From Dyadobacter fermentans (GTDB taxonomy: Bacteria; Bacteroidota; Bacteroidia; Cytophagales; Spirosomataceae): a DNA stretch of 64,000 nt. Within the stretch, counting starts at the first letter, position 1. Every line of letters starts with the position of its first letter. Shown in pieces: positions 8,720-18,149 of this stretch. The position numbers and the translations under genes are program-made. The notes beneath the pieces are model-generated. The model had not been told where the DNA came from, did not search any database, and saw only the letters and a list, made by a program, of their open reading frames with translations. The stretch spans positions 1 to 64,000 of the forward strand of contig NZ_JAHXBN010000011.1 of NCBI RefSeq assembly GCF_019924045.1, written 5' to 3'.

Positions 8720-9856
8720 ATGATGAATATTAAATTTCTGCTCTACACTACACTGGGTGTCCTAGTTGGCTCCTGCACAGCAAAAACGGCCGACCAGGAA
8801 TCTACGGTCGGCTCGCCGGCACCAGAGAACGTCGCAAAGCTGACACCCGAACAGATGCGCAATGCGGGAATCGCCATGGAATTTCCGAAAATGACGCAAA
8901 TTTCATCCGTACTGCGTCTGAGCGGGAGAATCGACGTGCCGCCGCAAAATATGGTATCGGTCAGCGCACCGCTGGGCGGATATCTGAAATCAACCAACCT
9001 GTTACCGGGGATGCCCGTTCAAAAAGGACAGGTGCTCGCCGTGCTGGAAGACCAGCAGTACATTCAGCTGCAACAGGATTACCTGGCCGGCAGTGCCCGC
9101 ATGAAGTACCTTCAGACCGAATATGAGCGGCAAAAGGCCCTTAACACCTCCAAGTCGGTGAGCGATAAAACTTATCAGCAGGCGGAAGCCGACTTCCGGG
9201 CCCAGGAGGTGACCGTGAGTGCTTTGGCTGAAAAACTCCGGCTTGCGGGGATCAATCCGCACCTGATCAGCACCGACCGGATCTCGCGCAGTATCAATGT
9301 TTATTCGCCGATCTGCGGTTATGTATCGCGGGTCAATGTCAACATCGGCAAATACCTGGCTCCCACCGAGGTGCTTTTTGAGCTGATCAACCCGTCGGAT
9401 ATCCACCTGGCCCTGAAAGTGTTTGAAAAAGACCTTGATAAGATCCGCAAGGGCCAGCAGGTACTTGCCTTTACCAATTCCCGGCCGGACCGCAAGCTGG
9501 CTTGTGAAGTAATACTGGTTAGCAAAGACCTGTCGCCCGAGCGCACCGCCGAAGTCCATTGCCATTTTCAGAAATATGAACCCGACCTTTTGCCGGGCAC
9601 ATTCATGAATGCCGAACTTGCACTGGAATCCCGCCAAGCGACCGTCCTGCCCGATGACGCCATCGTCAGTTTTGAAGGAAAAGAATACATATTCATCCCC
9701 GGAAAGGAGGGATTTACCATGACGGCCGTTCAGACGGGCAATAGTGAAAACGGTGTAACCGAAATCCTGAGCCCCGCCAATCTCCCGTACACGCGTTGTG
9801 TCACAAAGGGAGCTTACTCCCTGCTGATGTTCCTCAAAAATAAATCAGATGAATAA
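8720..9856 (+). CDS. RND efflux periplasmic adaptor lipoprotein (CusB/CzcB type)
   Basis: Membrane fusion protein of 378 residues linking the RND pump to its channel. It has a lipoprotein signal with lipobox VGSC, a barrel-sandwich/lipoyl domain (VSAPLGGYLKSTNLLPGMPV and IYSP-like partner VYSPICGYVSRVNVNIGKYL), a helical hairpin between them (about residues 105-165), a beta-barrel, and a membrane-proximal domain. It follows the pump by 4 bp and completes the tripartite system. Two ATGs lie in tandem (8720 and 8723); either could be used. Confidence 0.93.
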   Translation: MMNIKFLLYTTLGVLVGSCTAKTADQESTVGSPAPENVAKLTPEQMRNAGIAMEFPKMTQISSVLRLSGRIDVPPQNMVSVSAPLGGYLKSTNLLPGMPVQKGQVLAVLEDQQYIQLQQDYLAGSARMKYLQTEYERQKALNTSKSVSDKTYQQAEADFRAQEVTVSALAEKLRLAGINPHLISTDRISRSINVYSPICGYVSRVNVNIGKYLAPTEVLFELINPSDIHLALKVFEKDLDKIRKGQQVLAFTNSRPDRKLACEVILVSKDLSPERTAEVHCHFQKYEPDLLPGTFMNAELALESRQATVLPDDAIVSFEGKEYIFIPGKEGFTMTAVQTGNSENGVTEILSPANLPYTRCVTKGAYSLLMFLKNKSDE

Positions 9857-9952
9857 ACTCTGCCAGCTCCGTCCGCATAGATCCCTCAAAGTTGGTTAGA
9901 GATATTACGTAATGACGGACACCCAGCGCAGCCCTTTCCCTGTACATTCCAG

Positions 9953-10195
9953 CTAGGCGATCTCAAACCAGCCTTCACTACAAAACCGTTCGCGTCCGAC
10001 AGACCAGGTCAGCTGAGCGAGCCAGAAACCCTTCGCGAACCGGCGGGTCGAAATGCTTACCCGCGGGCCATTGGCGGGGGTAAGTGGTATCGTCAGATCA
10101 TCCTCCGCCGACTGCCTGGTAAAGGTCACTTCGGCTTTTACAAAATACAAAGGCAGTACAAACGTGACTTTTTCCTGTTCTGCTTGGTAGGTCAT
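9953..10195 (-). CDS. Small FixH-like hypothetical protein
   Basis: Open frame of 80 residues with predicted beta strands and no signal or membrane segment. The end, with RFAKGFWLAQLTW and WFEI, resembles the C-terminal beta-sandwich of FixH-like proteins (pattern LxxGxWxxxLxWxxxG), but the membrane anchor of true FixH is missing. It starts 42 bp after the end of the universal stress protein gene on the same strand, so the two may be cotranscribed. Function unknown; the FixH resemblance is by eye only. Confidence 0.5.
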   Translation of the reverse strand: MTYQAEQEKVTFVLPLYFVKAEVTFTRQSAEDDLTIPLTPANGPRVSISTRRFAKGFWLAQLTWSVGRERFCSEGWFEIA

Positions 10196-10237
10196 GGTAG
10201 TAAGATTTTATATCAGGTTAATCGGCAGGATCACAAT

Positions 10238-11083
10238 TCATTGCATTACATACGTCCACACAGGCTCCGTCAAATGGTTGACCACATCTTCCGCAACGCT
10301 GCCTTCGGTGATATGTGCAAGGCCTTTGTGGCCGTGCGTTCCCATGGCGATGATAGAATTGGGAATACGGCGGGCGTATTTAAGAATTCCCTCCTGGACA
10401 TTAAGCCCCCGGCTCACATGAACGGTATAGTCTTTTAATCCATAAAACAGGGCGTAGTCTTCCAATTTACTTTCGGCCTCTTCCTCGGATTCCAGGCTAA
10501 ACGGAAACCCGTTGACGTAGAGCAAGTGAATCACGGCTCCGAACAATGTTTGAAGCGCTTTAATTTGTTCCACCAATCGTTTCTGGTCAAGCTCCATCGT
10601 CGTCGGGAACACGATATTCTTGACCCAATCCAAATGAAACGGGCCGTGAATCGCCATCACTGGCACCGGGGAAGCACGGACGATCTTTTCGGTGTGCGAG
10701 CCTATAAAGAACTCTTTCAGCCCCGACGCACCATCCGTACCCATAATTACCAAATCAATCTTTTCCCTTGTGATTACATCGCGGATCACGTCGTTGACAT
10801 AACCGGTTTCCAGCAGCAACTCAGCACGGGCGGAACCGCGGGCCGTTTTGCTTTTCAATTTCTCAAACTCCTTTTCGCTGTACGCAATCCATTCATCTAT
10901 CATCGCCAAGGGGTCTGTGGCTTCGAGTGGCTGACCAGGCATTCCGTTTCCGAAAACCGTAGGGACCTGCATTATTTTCAGTACGAAAACACGGCCACCC
11001 GTTGCAGCGGCCATTTCAACGGCAAACTGAAAGGCATGTTTAGCCGCCGCCGAGAAATCACAGGGAACAAGTATTCGTTTCAT
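10238..11083 (-). CDS. Tandem-domain universal stress protein
   Basis: UspA-superfamily protein of 281 residues with two Usp folds. The first starts with MKRILVPCDFSAAAKHAFQ and carries VIMGTDGASGLKEFFIGSHTEKIVR; the second ends with IIAMGTHGHKGLAHITEGSVAEDVV. The G-x2-G-x9-G(S) nucleotide-binding signature is seen best in the second half (GTHGHKGLAHITEGSVAE). Cytoplasmic; usually raised under starvation or oxygen limitation. A zinc alcohol dehydrogenase gene lies 208 bp upstream on the same strand, a pairing also seen in fermentative or microaerobic stress regulons. Confidence 0.92.
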   Translation of the reverse strand: MKRILVPCDFSAAAKHAFQFAVEMAAATGGRVFVLKIMQVPTVFGNGMPGQPLEATDPLAMIDEWIAYSEKEFEKLKSKTARGSARAELLLETGYVNDVIRDVITREKIDLVIMGTDGASGLKEFFIGSHTEKIVRASPVPVMAIHGPFHLDWVKNIVFPTTMELDQKRLVEQIKALQTLFGAVIHLLYVNGFPFSLESEEEAESKLEDYALFYGLKDYTVHVSRGLNVQEGILKYARRIPNSIIAMGTHGHKGLAHITEGSVAEDVVNHLTEPVWTYVMQ

Positions 11084-11291
11084 AAGCTTGGGATTTAACT
11101 AAAAAACTACGTATCCATATCGGTTATACGCTGGTTCTAAATTAGTTACCCACCGTTGAAATGATCATGACAGGTCGCACCGCAAAACATGATTTTGCTC
11201 AGAGCAGATGGGCAGCAGATACGTCAACAGTTCCGCAAGCGACGGCTCACCAGACGTTGTCTGTGAGATAGAGTCAGCCGACAGCATATTA

Positions 11292-12302
11292 TTACATGGT
11301 CATTACAACCCGTCCTTCAATGCGGCCTGCCTTCATTTGGTCAAATATGCTGTTGATATCGTCGAGACGAGCCGTGTGAACTGTCGCTTTCACTTTCCCT
11401 TCCAGGGCAAAGCCGACGGCTTCCTGCATATCCTTACGTGTGCCGACGATCGAGCCGCGGATAGTATGGCGGTTGAGAACAGTTTGAAAAATAGGCAGCT
11501 CAAAATTACCCGGAGGCAAGCCGGTCAATGCCATGGTGCCTTTTTTACGAAGTGCCGCTATCCCTTGCTGGAAAGCGATGGGAGAAACAGCGGTGATCAG
11601 CACACCATGCATACCTCCTGTTTCTTTCTTCAAAAAGCTGCCAGGATCGTTCTGCGTAGCATTTACGGTCAGATCGGCCCCGAGGCGTTTCGCCAGTTCC
11701 AGCTTGTCGTCGCTCACATCGATGGCCGCCACATGCATGCCCATCGCTTTGGCATATTGTACAGCCAGGTGCCCCAGGCCGCCAATGCCCGAAATTGCCA
11801 CCCATTCGCCTGCTTTGGTATCGGTTTCTTTTAAGCCCTTATAGACGGTCACGCCCGCACACAGAATGGGCGCCATGCCGGTCATATCCGTGTCTGCCGG
11901 CAGATGCGCCACGTAGCGCGCGTCGGCAACGACATATTCGGCATAGCTGCCATCTACGCTGTAACCACCGTTCTGCTGGGTATCACAAAGCGTTTCCCAG
12001 CCGGTAATGCAATATTCACAGCAACCGCAGGCGCTGTACAGCCAGGGCACTCCTACAATATCGCCTTCCCGAATGCCGGTTACTTCCGGCCCCACCGCGG
12101 CAACATAACCTATTCCTTCATGACCCGGAATGAGTGGTAGTTTCGGCTTCACAGGCCAGTCCCCGTCAGTGGCATGGAGGTCGGTGTGACAAACACCGCT
12201 GGCGGCGATTTTAACTAAAACCTGGTTGGGGCCAGGGCGTCGCACAGCAACTTCTTCGATACGGAGCGGCTTGCCAAACGCGCGAACGACCGCTGCTTTC
12301 AT
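11292..12302 (-). CDS. Zinc-dependent alcohol dehydrogenase (AdhP type)
   Basis: Medium-chain NAD(P)-dependent alcohol dehydrogenase of about 336 residues, the usual length for AdhP. Catalytic zinc ligands are in SGVCHTDLHA and PGHEGIG; the structural zinc lobe is CGCCEYCITGWETLC; the Rossmann glycine motif is SGIGGLGHLAVQYAKAMG. It oxidises short primary alcohols or reduces aldehydes. I place the start at MKAAVVRAFGKP (12302); an ATG at 12317 adds five residues, and the open frame further upstream is not conserved-looking. Transcribed divergently from the serine hydrolase gene. Confidence 0.93.
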   Translation of the reverse strand: MKAAVVRAFGKPLRIEEVAVRRPGPNQVLVKIAASGVCHTDLHATDGDWPVKPKLPLIPGHEGIGYVAAVGPEVTGIREGDIVGVPWLYSACGCCEYCITGWETLCDTQQNGGYSVDGSYAEYVVADARYVAHLPADTDMTGMAPILCAGVTVYKGLKETDTKAGEWVAISGIGGLGHLAVQYAKAMGMHVAAIDVSDDKLELAKRLGADLTVNATQNDPGSFLKKETGGMHGVLITAVSPIAFQQGIAALRKKGTMALTGLPPGNFELPIFQTVLNRHTIRGSIVGTRKDMQEAVGFALEGKVKATVHTARLDDINSIFDQMKAGRIEGRVVMTM

Positions 12303-12608
12303 GGTTTGAGGTAGCATAATACTTGGTATTTCGGGTGGAATATGCCTGTAAAATTGGCTCTTAAAAATCCAGGCGATCATGACGGCCGTCAGTTTCGAAA
12401 ATGACGGTTGTAGCACTGTGACGACACTTAACCCGAAACAGAGGTATGGAGAAAGCTGCCCGGGCTGGCAATCCCTGAAATATTTGTGTTTTCTTGTAAC
12501 CTTGGCTTAAAAATGGAGTTACCAGTTCGAGTTTTAAAACAGACGCAGCAAAGGGACTTAATATCAACCTTAGCTCCGCTTTTATATCAGAATGTAATCA
12601 TTCCAACG

Positions 12609-14135
12609 ATGCAAATCTCAAAGAAAACCATTAATGCAGTCTTATTTCAGCTGTTATTGATAGCAAATGTAAAAGCACAGGACGTTAATCGTAAACTGGA
12701 TCTTTTTTTTACCCGGCTAGCTGGTAATCAAAAATTTAGCGGCAATATATTAGTAGCAGACAAAGGTAAAGTGGTGTATGAAGAATCCTTTGGCTATGCC
12801 GACTTTCCGACTCGCACACCCAATACAAAGCGGATATCTTTCCCAATAGCCTCTATTTCTAAAACCTTCACAGCAACGGGCATTCTTCAACTTGCTGAAC
12901 AAGGCAAACTAAAAGTTTCCGACCCTGTAAAAAAATACTTACCCGGTTTTCCCTACCCACAAATTACCATCCAACATCTGCTCTCTCATTGTTCGGGGCT
13001 GCCGCCCTATAACGCCTATTTAAATCCCATCAAGGAAAAAGAGCCGGACAAAATATTTACTAACGTGGATGTTCTGCCGGCGATGGCAGCGGGCAAAATC
13101 TCATTAATTTATGAACCTGGTGAAAGGGGCAATTACGACAATGTCAATTACATCATTCTGGCCCTGCTCATTGAACGCCTTTCCGGTATGACTTATGCTG
13201 ACTATATACAGCGTAAAATACTAGACCCCGCGGGAATGAAACACACCACTTTTCTACCTCTTTCCCAACAGTTTAATACTGACACGCTGAGTCATTTCTC
13301 TTATCCGCATCTGTATCTTCATTTATATGATGAAACTCCTGCAAAATGTAATACGATTCCCTATGTTCAAAGCTATTGGAAAACATTCGCCCTTTGGGGG
13401 TTTGGAGACTACGTAAGTACAGTTGGCGATCTGCTGAAATACGATGAAGCGCTGTACAGTGACCAACTGCTGAAACCCGAAACATTACACGAAGCCTTCG
13501 AACCAGTTACCCTGACAAACGGCAAGCTCCATCCCGACTTATTTGGCCTGGGTTGGGAAATTGAAAAAGACACCATCCTGGGAAAAACAATCTACCATAG
13601 CGGGGCGGCTGTCGGTCTGAGCTGCGTGATAATGAGAAATATAACCAGGCATCAAACGGTTATTGTCTTCGATAATACCCACACCAATGCCCACGCCATT
13701 GGGACAAAAGTACTGGGAATCTTGAATGGCCAGTCGGTAGAACCACCCAAGACAAGCATTGCACGCGTTTATGGACAGGCGATTTCAAAACATGGCGTTA
13801 ATGCCGCTAAAACACTGTTTGATAAGCTTAGAAAAGACACCCTGAATTATTATTTAGATGAAGAAGAGTTAAACCAGTTGGGGTACGATTTTCTCGGAAA
13901 AGACAACCCGTACCATTTGCCTGAATCACACAGATATCAAGAGGCGTTAGAGACATTTAAACTGAATGCTGAAATGTTTCCTTCAAGCTGGAATACCTAC
14001 GACAGTCTGGGAGAAGCACTTTTGACCGTCGGTAGAACGGACGAAGCAGCAGCTATGTACCGAAAGTCGCTCAAACTTAATCCAAATAACGAGAGTGGAA
14101 TTAAGGCATTAGAAGCAATAGAAAAAAACAGGTAG
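12609..14135 (+). CDS. Serine hydrolase (class C beta-lactamase fold) with C-terminal TPR
   Basis: Exported protein of 508 residues. After a signal peptide ending LLLIANVKAQ, the beta-lactamase/AmpC-like domain has all three active-site motifs: S-x-x-K in SIASISKTFTATG, Y-x-N in YDNVNYIILA, and the H-x-G box in YHSGAAVG. The last ~80 residues hold tetratricopeptide-like helices (DSLGEALLTVGRTDEAAAMYRKSLKLNPNN, as two stretches). These proteins are usually D-amino-acid peptidases or esterases, not resistance enzymes. The gene is visibly richer in A/T than its neighbours, which suggests transfer. The ATG at 12609 begins the signal peptide. Confidence 0.9.
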   Translation: MQISKKTINAVLFQLLLIANVKAQDVNRKLDLFFTRLAGNQKFSGNILVADKGKVVYEESFGYADFPTRTPNTKRISFPIASISKTFTATGILQLAEQGKLKVSDPVKKYLPGFPYPQITIQHLLSHCSGLPPYNAYLNPIKEKEPDKIFTNVDVLPAMAAGKISLIYEPGERGNYDNVNYIILALLIERLSGMTYADYIQRKILDPAGMKHTTFLPLSQQFNTDTLSHFSYPHLYLHLYDETPAKCNTIPYVQSYWKTFALWGFGDYVSTVGDLLKYDEALYSDQLLKPETLHEAFEPVTLTNGKLHPDLFGLGWEIEKDTILGKTIYHSGAAVGLSCVIMRNITRHQTVIVFDNTHTNAHAIGTKVLGILNGQSVEPPKTSIARVYGQAISKHGVNAAKTLFDKLRKDTLNYYLDEEELNQLGYDFLGKDNPYHLPESHRYQEALETFKLNAEMFPSSWNTYDSLGEALLTVGRTDEAAAMYRKSLKLNPNNESGIKALEAIEKNR

Positions 14136-14262
14136 TATAAGGGAAATCAATATTTTTCAGTGACTTGTTGTAACGCGCGGAACCTCGCAGCGAACCGAGG
14201 CGGGTCGGACGTTCCTGAGTAGCAATGGATCAGAACGAACCGAGTAGAAGAGTCCGCCTTAA

Positions 14263-15762
14263 CTAGCTTTGTGGTAGAAAAATCTCTTTGTAGATCTGTT
14301 CGATCAGGGAGAATTCTTCCTCATACAGTTTTGGGAAGCTGCTTTTTCGGCGGTTGGGAAACACTCCCCTGTTCTGATGCAAAAAAATAATAAGTTGATT
14401 CAGGTACCTGTCGGGCATATCGATCCTGTTTTGAATCGTTGCTTTTAGCTCATCATATTTCTGAAGGAAGCTGAGCTCGTCAGACATATCCAAAGAAATT
14501 GCTTCACTAATCACCTTTGACAAATAGACACATTGATAAGTCAGATCCGGATACCGGAAGTATGCTTCTACCTCGGATGTATTGGTGATACTGACCTGTC
14601 CGTCTGAGGAGGACTGATAGCGCACCCGTCTCATTAAAGGTTTTGAATAAGTCTCGAGCGCGGCATCGTAGTCCTGTATCCGATGGATCATCCGGGCGGA
14701 CACCGGTATGATCAGTCCTTTCTGGACAACACCGTCCCTTGCCAGTATATCATGAATCAGAAAGCGGTGGAGCCTACCGTTTCCATCTTCGAATGGATGA
14801 ATAAATACAAATCCAAATGCAATCATCGCTGCCCTGAGAATCGCATGATTTCCTTCCGATTTCCTTTCGGTTTCCCTCAGACCTGACATCATCGACGTTA
14901 CCAGATCAGGTGGCGGGCAGATATAATGGTAGATCTCGCCGTACTGTAAAGTCGTCTGCCCTATGTAGTTCTGAAAATCCCTGTACTTTGGGACTGCAAA
15001 GCGCTCATCCACTATCGCATTTTGCAAAACTGTCAAATACGCTTCACTCAGGGTTTGATCTGCCGGGACTGTTCCTGCCTTGCCCAGAAGAGTGATAAAG
15101 CGATCCATTCTGTCGGTTGGCGGACTTTCCCGCTCTATTTCGTAGGAAGATTTTGTCTCCTTTCGGTACAGGTATTGTGCTGCACGGTGAAATATCTGGG
15201 CAGAATACTCTGTTTTCAACCGTTCGATTTCAGCTGTCAGGTCCAGGTTCAGCGCTTGTTGCAACGCTGTTGTTTTCCTGATTATCGGGCAAAAATCCCG
15301 GTCGCCCAACAAATTGTCATTGATCCGCCATCTTGCATTTTTGATGACCTTCCCAGTTATGTATTTTCCCTCTTCGAGAAGATCGACATAATTTCCCGAA
15401 GCCGGCAAAGATAGTTCCACGTCCCTGTTTGTCAGCCATTCGTATAGAAAGCCGATCTTTCGGGTATATTTCCCTGATGGTCGGGAATGGATGAAGGCCA
15501 CTAACTGGCTAGCGTCAATTTTCTCGAATACAGCGTGGTAAAAGTCCAGGCTCAGATCGTCGTACTTAAGGGCAAATTCAAGATGCGCCATTGGCGAATC
15601 TGCTTCGGGGGCGTATTTGGGGCCAAAGGTTTGGATGACATCGCCATTAGCTGCCAATTCAATATGCTCCCGGCTTCCGATATATGACTTGTGGGTGATC
15701 TGATGCTCCCGGAGATTAAAATAATCCCGAAGCCACAATGCTCCGGCTGCTGTGATAGCCAT
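14263..15762 (-). CDS. Fic-domain AMPylating enzyme
   Basis: Fic/DOC protein of 499 residues. The catalytic loop HPFEDGNGRLHRF (about residues 319-331) keeps every essential residue of HPFx[D/E]GNGRxxR, so the enzyme should be active in transferring AMP to a target hydroxyl. No Walker or HTH motif is evident; the N-terminal ~200 residues may form the regulatory segment, and I could not assign a clear (S/T)xxxE(G/N) inhibitory helix. No small antitoxin gene is adjacent, so a classical toxin-antitoxin pair is not supported. The upstream region holds repeated GTAAA-type sites and a palindrome. Confidence 0.9.
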   Translation of the reverse strand: MAITAAGALWLRDYFNLREHQITHKSYIGSREHIELAANGDVIQTFGPKYAPEADSPMAHLEFALKYDDLSLDFYHAVFEKIDASQLVAFIHSRPSGKYTRKIGFLYEWLTNRDVELSLPASGNYVDLLEEGKYITGKVIKNARWRINDNLLGDRDFCPIIRKTTALQQALNLDLTAEIERLKTEYSAQIFHRAAQYLYRKETKSSYEIERESPPTDRMDRFITLLGKAGTVPADQTLSEAYLTVLQNAIVDERFAVPKYRDFQNYIGQTTLQYGEIYHYICPPPDLVTSMMSGLRETERKSEGNHAILRAAMIAFGFVFIHPFEDGNGRLHRFLIHDILARDGVVQKGLIIPVSARMIHRIQDYDAALETYSKPLMRRVRYQSSSDGQVSITNTSEVEAYFRYPDLTYQCVYLSKVISEAISLDMSDELSFLQKYDELKATIQNRIDMPDRYLNQLIIFLHQNRGVFPNRRKSSFPKLYEEEFSLIEQIYKEIFLPQS

Positions 15763-15767
15763 ACTCT

Positions 15768-15917
15768 ATGCTGTAAAACTGTTTTTCGTTATGGTAAATT
15801 TAATAAATTTACCTATACATGCTGTAAAAACAATAAATCCACAGATTCCAGCTTTGCGGTAAAATGATTTGGCGGGCGGGTAATTGTATTAAAACAAATA
15901 GCCTTCTGCGGTAAAAT
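15768..15917. promoter_or_regulatory. Palindrome and repeated TGTAAAA/GGTAAAAT sites upstream of the Fic gene
   Basis: The 302-bp gap between the antiporter and the Fic gene contains no gene. It does contain ATGCTGTAAAA twice (15768-15778 and 15819-15829, 51 bp apart), TGCGGTAAAAT twice (15855-15865 and 15907-15917), and between them a perfect inverted repeat with 9-bp arms GGTAAATTT and AAATTTACC around AAT (15793-15813). The palindrome sits about 30 bp upstream of the Fic start on the minus strand, where an operator would act. Binding protein unknown. Confidence 0.55.
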
Positions 15918-16064
15918 AGCTATTCAATCCATCAGTCAGGAAATCTAAAAACTATACCACAAAAGCAGGCATTACAATGCTTTTCGGGATCATTTGACCC
16001 AGGCTAGTGCTGCCCCTTCCTGATGTAAATACTGTCGCCTCCTCAATTTTTGTGCGTTATACCC

Positions 16065-17123
16065 CTACGCGAATATAATCGTGAAAATGTACATAGTCAG
16101 GTTAACCAACAGTACCATAGCGTACAATCCGTTTGTCCGGCCCTTATTGAGCGATAGCATCACTGTGAACACGGAGAGACCAAGCAAAACCATTGATTTG
16201 GAATCCAAACCAAGTACAAGCGGTAAATCCATCAGGGTACAAACTACCACTACTGTCGGTATACTCAGCCCAATGCTGGCAAGTGCTGAACCCAATGCAA
16301 GATTAATGCTCGTTTGGTACTGATTGCGCTTGGCGGCACGGATAGCCGCTATGCCCTCCGGCAATAGGATTACGGCGGCAATGGCCACACCGACAAGTGC
16401 TGTTGGCAAACCTGCGGCGACAATCCCGTCTTCTATCACGGGTGATATGGCCTTCGCCAGAAGAATAACAACTCCCAGGCAGATAAATAAGAATACAAGG
16501 CTGATAAATGCCTCGGGTTTACCCACGAATTTTTCTTCCCCGGATACTTCCGCCAGGAAATATTTCCGGTGTCTGACGGTTTGTGTGAATATGAAGGAAG
16601 CGTAGATGACCAGGCAGGAAATGCCGGTGGCTATAAGTTGTGGTACTGTGTATGACGGGCCGTTGATGCTCGTGGTAAAATTAGGTAAGACCAATGTTAG
16701 TACCAGGATGGATACCAGACTGACCAAGGCGATTGTGACACTTTTTGTTTCGAAATTTTGCTCCTTGTATTTGGTCGCGCCGACGAGCATACTGATACCT
16801 AAAATTCCGTTCAGTATGAGCATAACCGCAGCAAAAAGTGTATCCCTTGCGTAAGTTTCCGTACCCGCCCCGCCAGTTAACATCAGCGACACGATAATCG
16901 ATGCCTCGAGTAACGTTACCGCCACAGCTAAAATGATAGTACCGTAAGGCTCCCCCACTTTATGTGCCACTACCTCTGCATGATGGACTGCCGACAAAAC
17001 ACCAGCAATCAAAGCACTGACGGCAAGGAGGTTCATAAATATATTGCTCCCTATTGGTAAGAAAAGATATAAGCACCAGGAAGCGAAGGGTGCCAAGTAT
17101 GTCCATTGAAATATTTTTTTCAT
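16065..17123 (-). CDS. Calcium:proton antiporter (ChaA-like CaCA family)
   Basis: Integral membrane protein of 352 residues with about ten transmembrane helices. The two CaCA repeats are recognisable: GEPYGTIILAVAVTLLEASI in the first half and ILLPEGIAAIRAAKRNQYQ followed by ALGSALASIGLSIPTV in the second. The acidic residue in each repeat (Glu in LLEAS and LPEG) is the expected ion ligand. It extrudes Ca2+ (perhaps Na+/K+) in exchange for protons. It stands alone between two gene-poor gaps. Confidence 0.9.
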   Translation of the reverse strand: MKKIFQWTYLAPFASWCLYLFLPIGSNIFMNLLAVSALIAGVLSAVHHAEVVAHKVGEPYGTIILAVAVTLLEASIIVSLMLTGGAGTETYARDTLFAAVMLILNGILGISMLVGATKYKEQNFETKSVTIALVSLVSILVLTLVLPNFTTSINGPSYTVPQLIATGISCLVIYASFIFTQTVRHRKYFLAEVSGEEKFVGKPEAFISLVFLFICLGVVILLAKAISPVIEDGIVAAGLPTALVGVAIAAVILLPEGIAAIRAAKRNQYQTSINLALGSALASIGLSIPTVVVVCTLMDLPLVLGLDSKSMVLLGLSVFTVMLSLNKGRTNGLYAMVLLVNLTMYIFTIIFA

Positions 17124-17530
17124 ACGCTAAATAGCAAAACACTTATTGCTTGCCGGCAATTTTGGGGTGGAAATGCCTCTTGATTTTAATTATCTAAAAT
17201 ACAAACGATTAGACAGTTTGAGCAACTTTGATTAAACTTTGGGTTCATTTTTACCTTTTGTAAATTTACAACTGTAAAAATAAAAGTGAAAATGATGAAT
17301 GTTAGTTCCTAATCTATATTGACCAGTTCGTGGGATCACATTGGCTAATCGCAGGGAACGAGCTTGTATGGGAAGTGTGCCAGAATGGACTTATGATGTA
17401 TCCCTCAACGCGACATACATTCAGGACTTAACTATTTATGATGAATGAATAGCTGATTGTACCTTCATGGCGCATTCCCAGGAGCGGGAATGACCGAGTC
17501 GTTGAGGGAACCAAACTCAACGCATACTGT
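17124..17530. other. Gene-free gap with palindromes upstream of the tetR gene
   Basis: No convincing gene. Visible structures are a 14-bp perfect palindrome TTGTAAATTTACAA (17258-17271), sharing the GTAAATTTAC core seen upstream of the Fic gene; a 10-bp inverted repeat TCCCTCAACG (17401-17410) and CGTTGAGGGA (17500-17509); and nested within it a 7-bp hairpin CATTCCC (17473-17479) with GGGAATG (17486-17492). The nested pair may be a transcript hairpin or a small repeat element. Confidence 0.45.
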
Positions 17531-17552
17531 TACTGTAATGAACGATACAAAA
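17531..17552 (+). promoter_or_regulatory. Degenerate TetR operator in front of the regulator's own gene
   Basis: TACTGTA (17531-17537), eight bases, then TACAAAA (17546-17552). This has the same 7-8-7 geometry and the same right arm as the two operators before the SDR gene, with two mismatches in the left arm. It ends 5 bp before the regulator's ATG, which would allow autorepression. Confidence 0.55.
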
Positions 17553-17557
17553 TAGCT

Positions 17558-18136
17558 ATGGCACGACCCAAAAAATTCGACGATGCAGCAGGATTGCAGA
17601 AAGCCCTGAACGTGTTTTGGAAAAAAGGGTACGCAGGCACCTCCATTTCCGATCTGACGGCGAGCATGGACATCAATGCGCCCAGCCTGTATGCGACCTA
17701 CGGGGATAAGCACAGGTTGTTTGTGTCGGCCCTGCAAGCGTATATGCAAGCGCAGCACACCTGGATGCGACAGGCGGTGGCTGAAAACAAGCCTGTAAAG
17801 GACATCATCCGGTTCCTGTTGGCATCGCTGGTAGACGATACCCTTGCCGACCCCGAACGCCGCGGCTGTTTTATGGTCAACACGGTCACGGAAATGGCCA
17901 ATCAGGATACTCAGGTGTTCACGATCGCCGCCGACAACGAACACCAGGTCCGCTCGATCCTGGCCGACCTCATTCGGAAAGGCCAGGCTGCGGGGGAAAT
18001 TGATGCCGGTAAAGACGCCGACATTCTGGCGAGCTTCCTGTTTATCAACTTTATGGGCATCCGCGTGATAGCCGCTACCAACAATGATAAGAAGCACTTG
18101 CACAAGGCCTTAGACGTGATTCTCTCAGCCATTTAA
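17558..18136 (+). CDS. TetR/AcrR-family transcriptional regulator
   Basis: Repressor-type protein of 192 residues. N-terminal helix-turn-helix: ARPKKFDDAAGLQKALNVFW followed by GYAGTSISDLTASMDINAPSLYATYGDKHRLF, the classic TetR recognition region. The C-terminal ~130 residues form the helical ligand-binding domain. It stands 87 bp upstream of an SDR gene on the same strand. Operators with matching half-sites lie before both genes, so it probably represses itself and the dehydrogenase until an unknown small molecule binds. Confidence 0.92.
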   Translation: MARPKKFDDAAGLQKALNVFWKKGYAGTSISDLTASMDINAPSLYATYGDKHRLFVSALQAYMQAQHTWMRQAVAENKPVKDIIRFLLASLVDDTLADPERRGCFMVNTVTEMANQDTQVFTIAADNEHQVRSILADLIRKGQAAGEIDAGKDADILASFLFINFMGIRVIAATNNDKKHLHKALDVILSAI

Positions 18137-18149
18137 AATTTATTTTTAG

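Noticed and set aside
14179..14216. Hairpin GGAAC...GTTCC with inner CCTCG/CGAGG between the serine hydrolase and Fic genes
   Set aside because: Stem is interrupted and no T run follows on either strand, so I do not call it a terminator.
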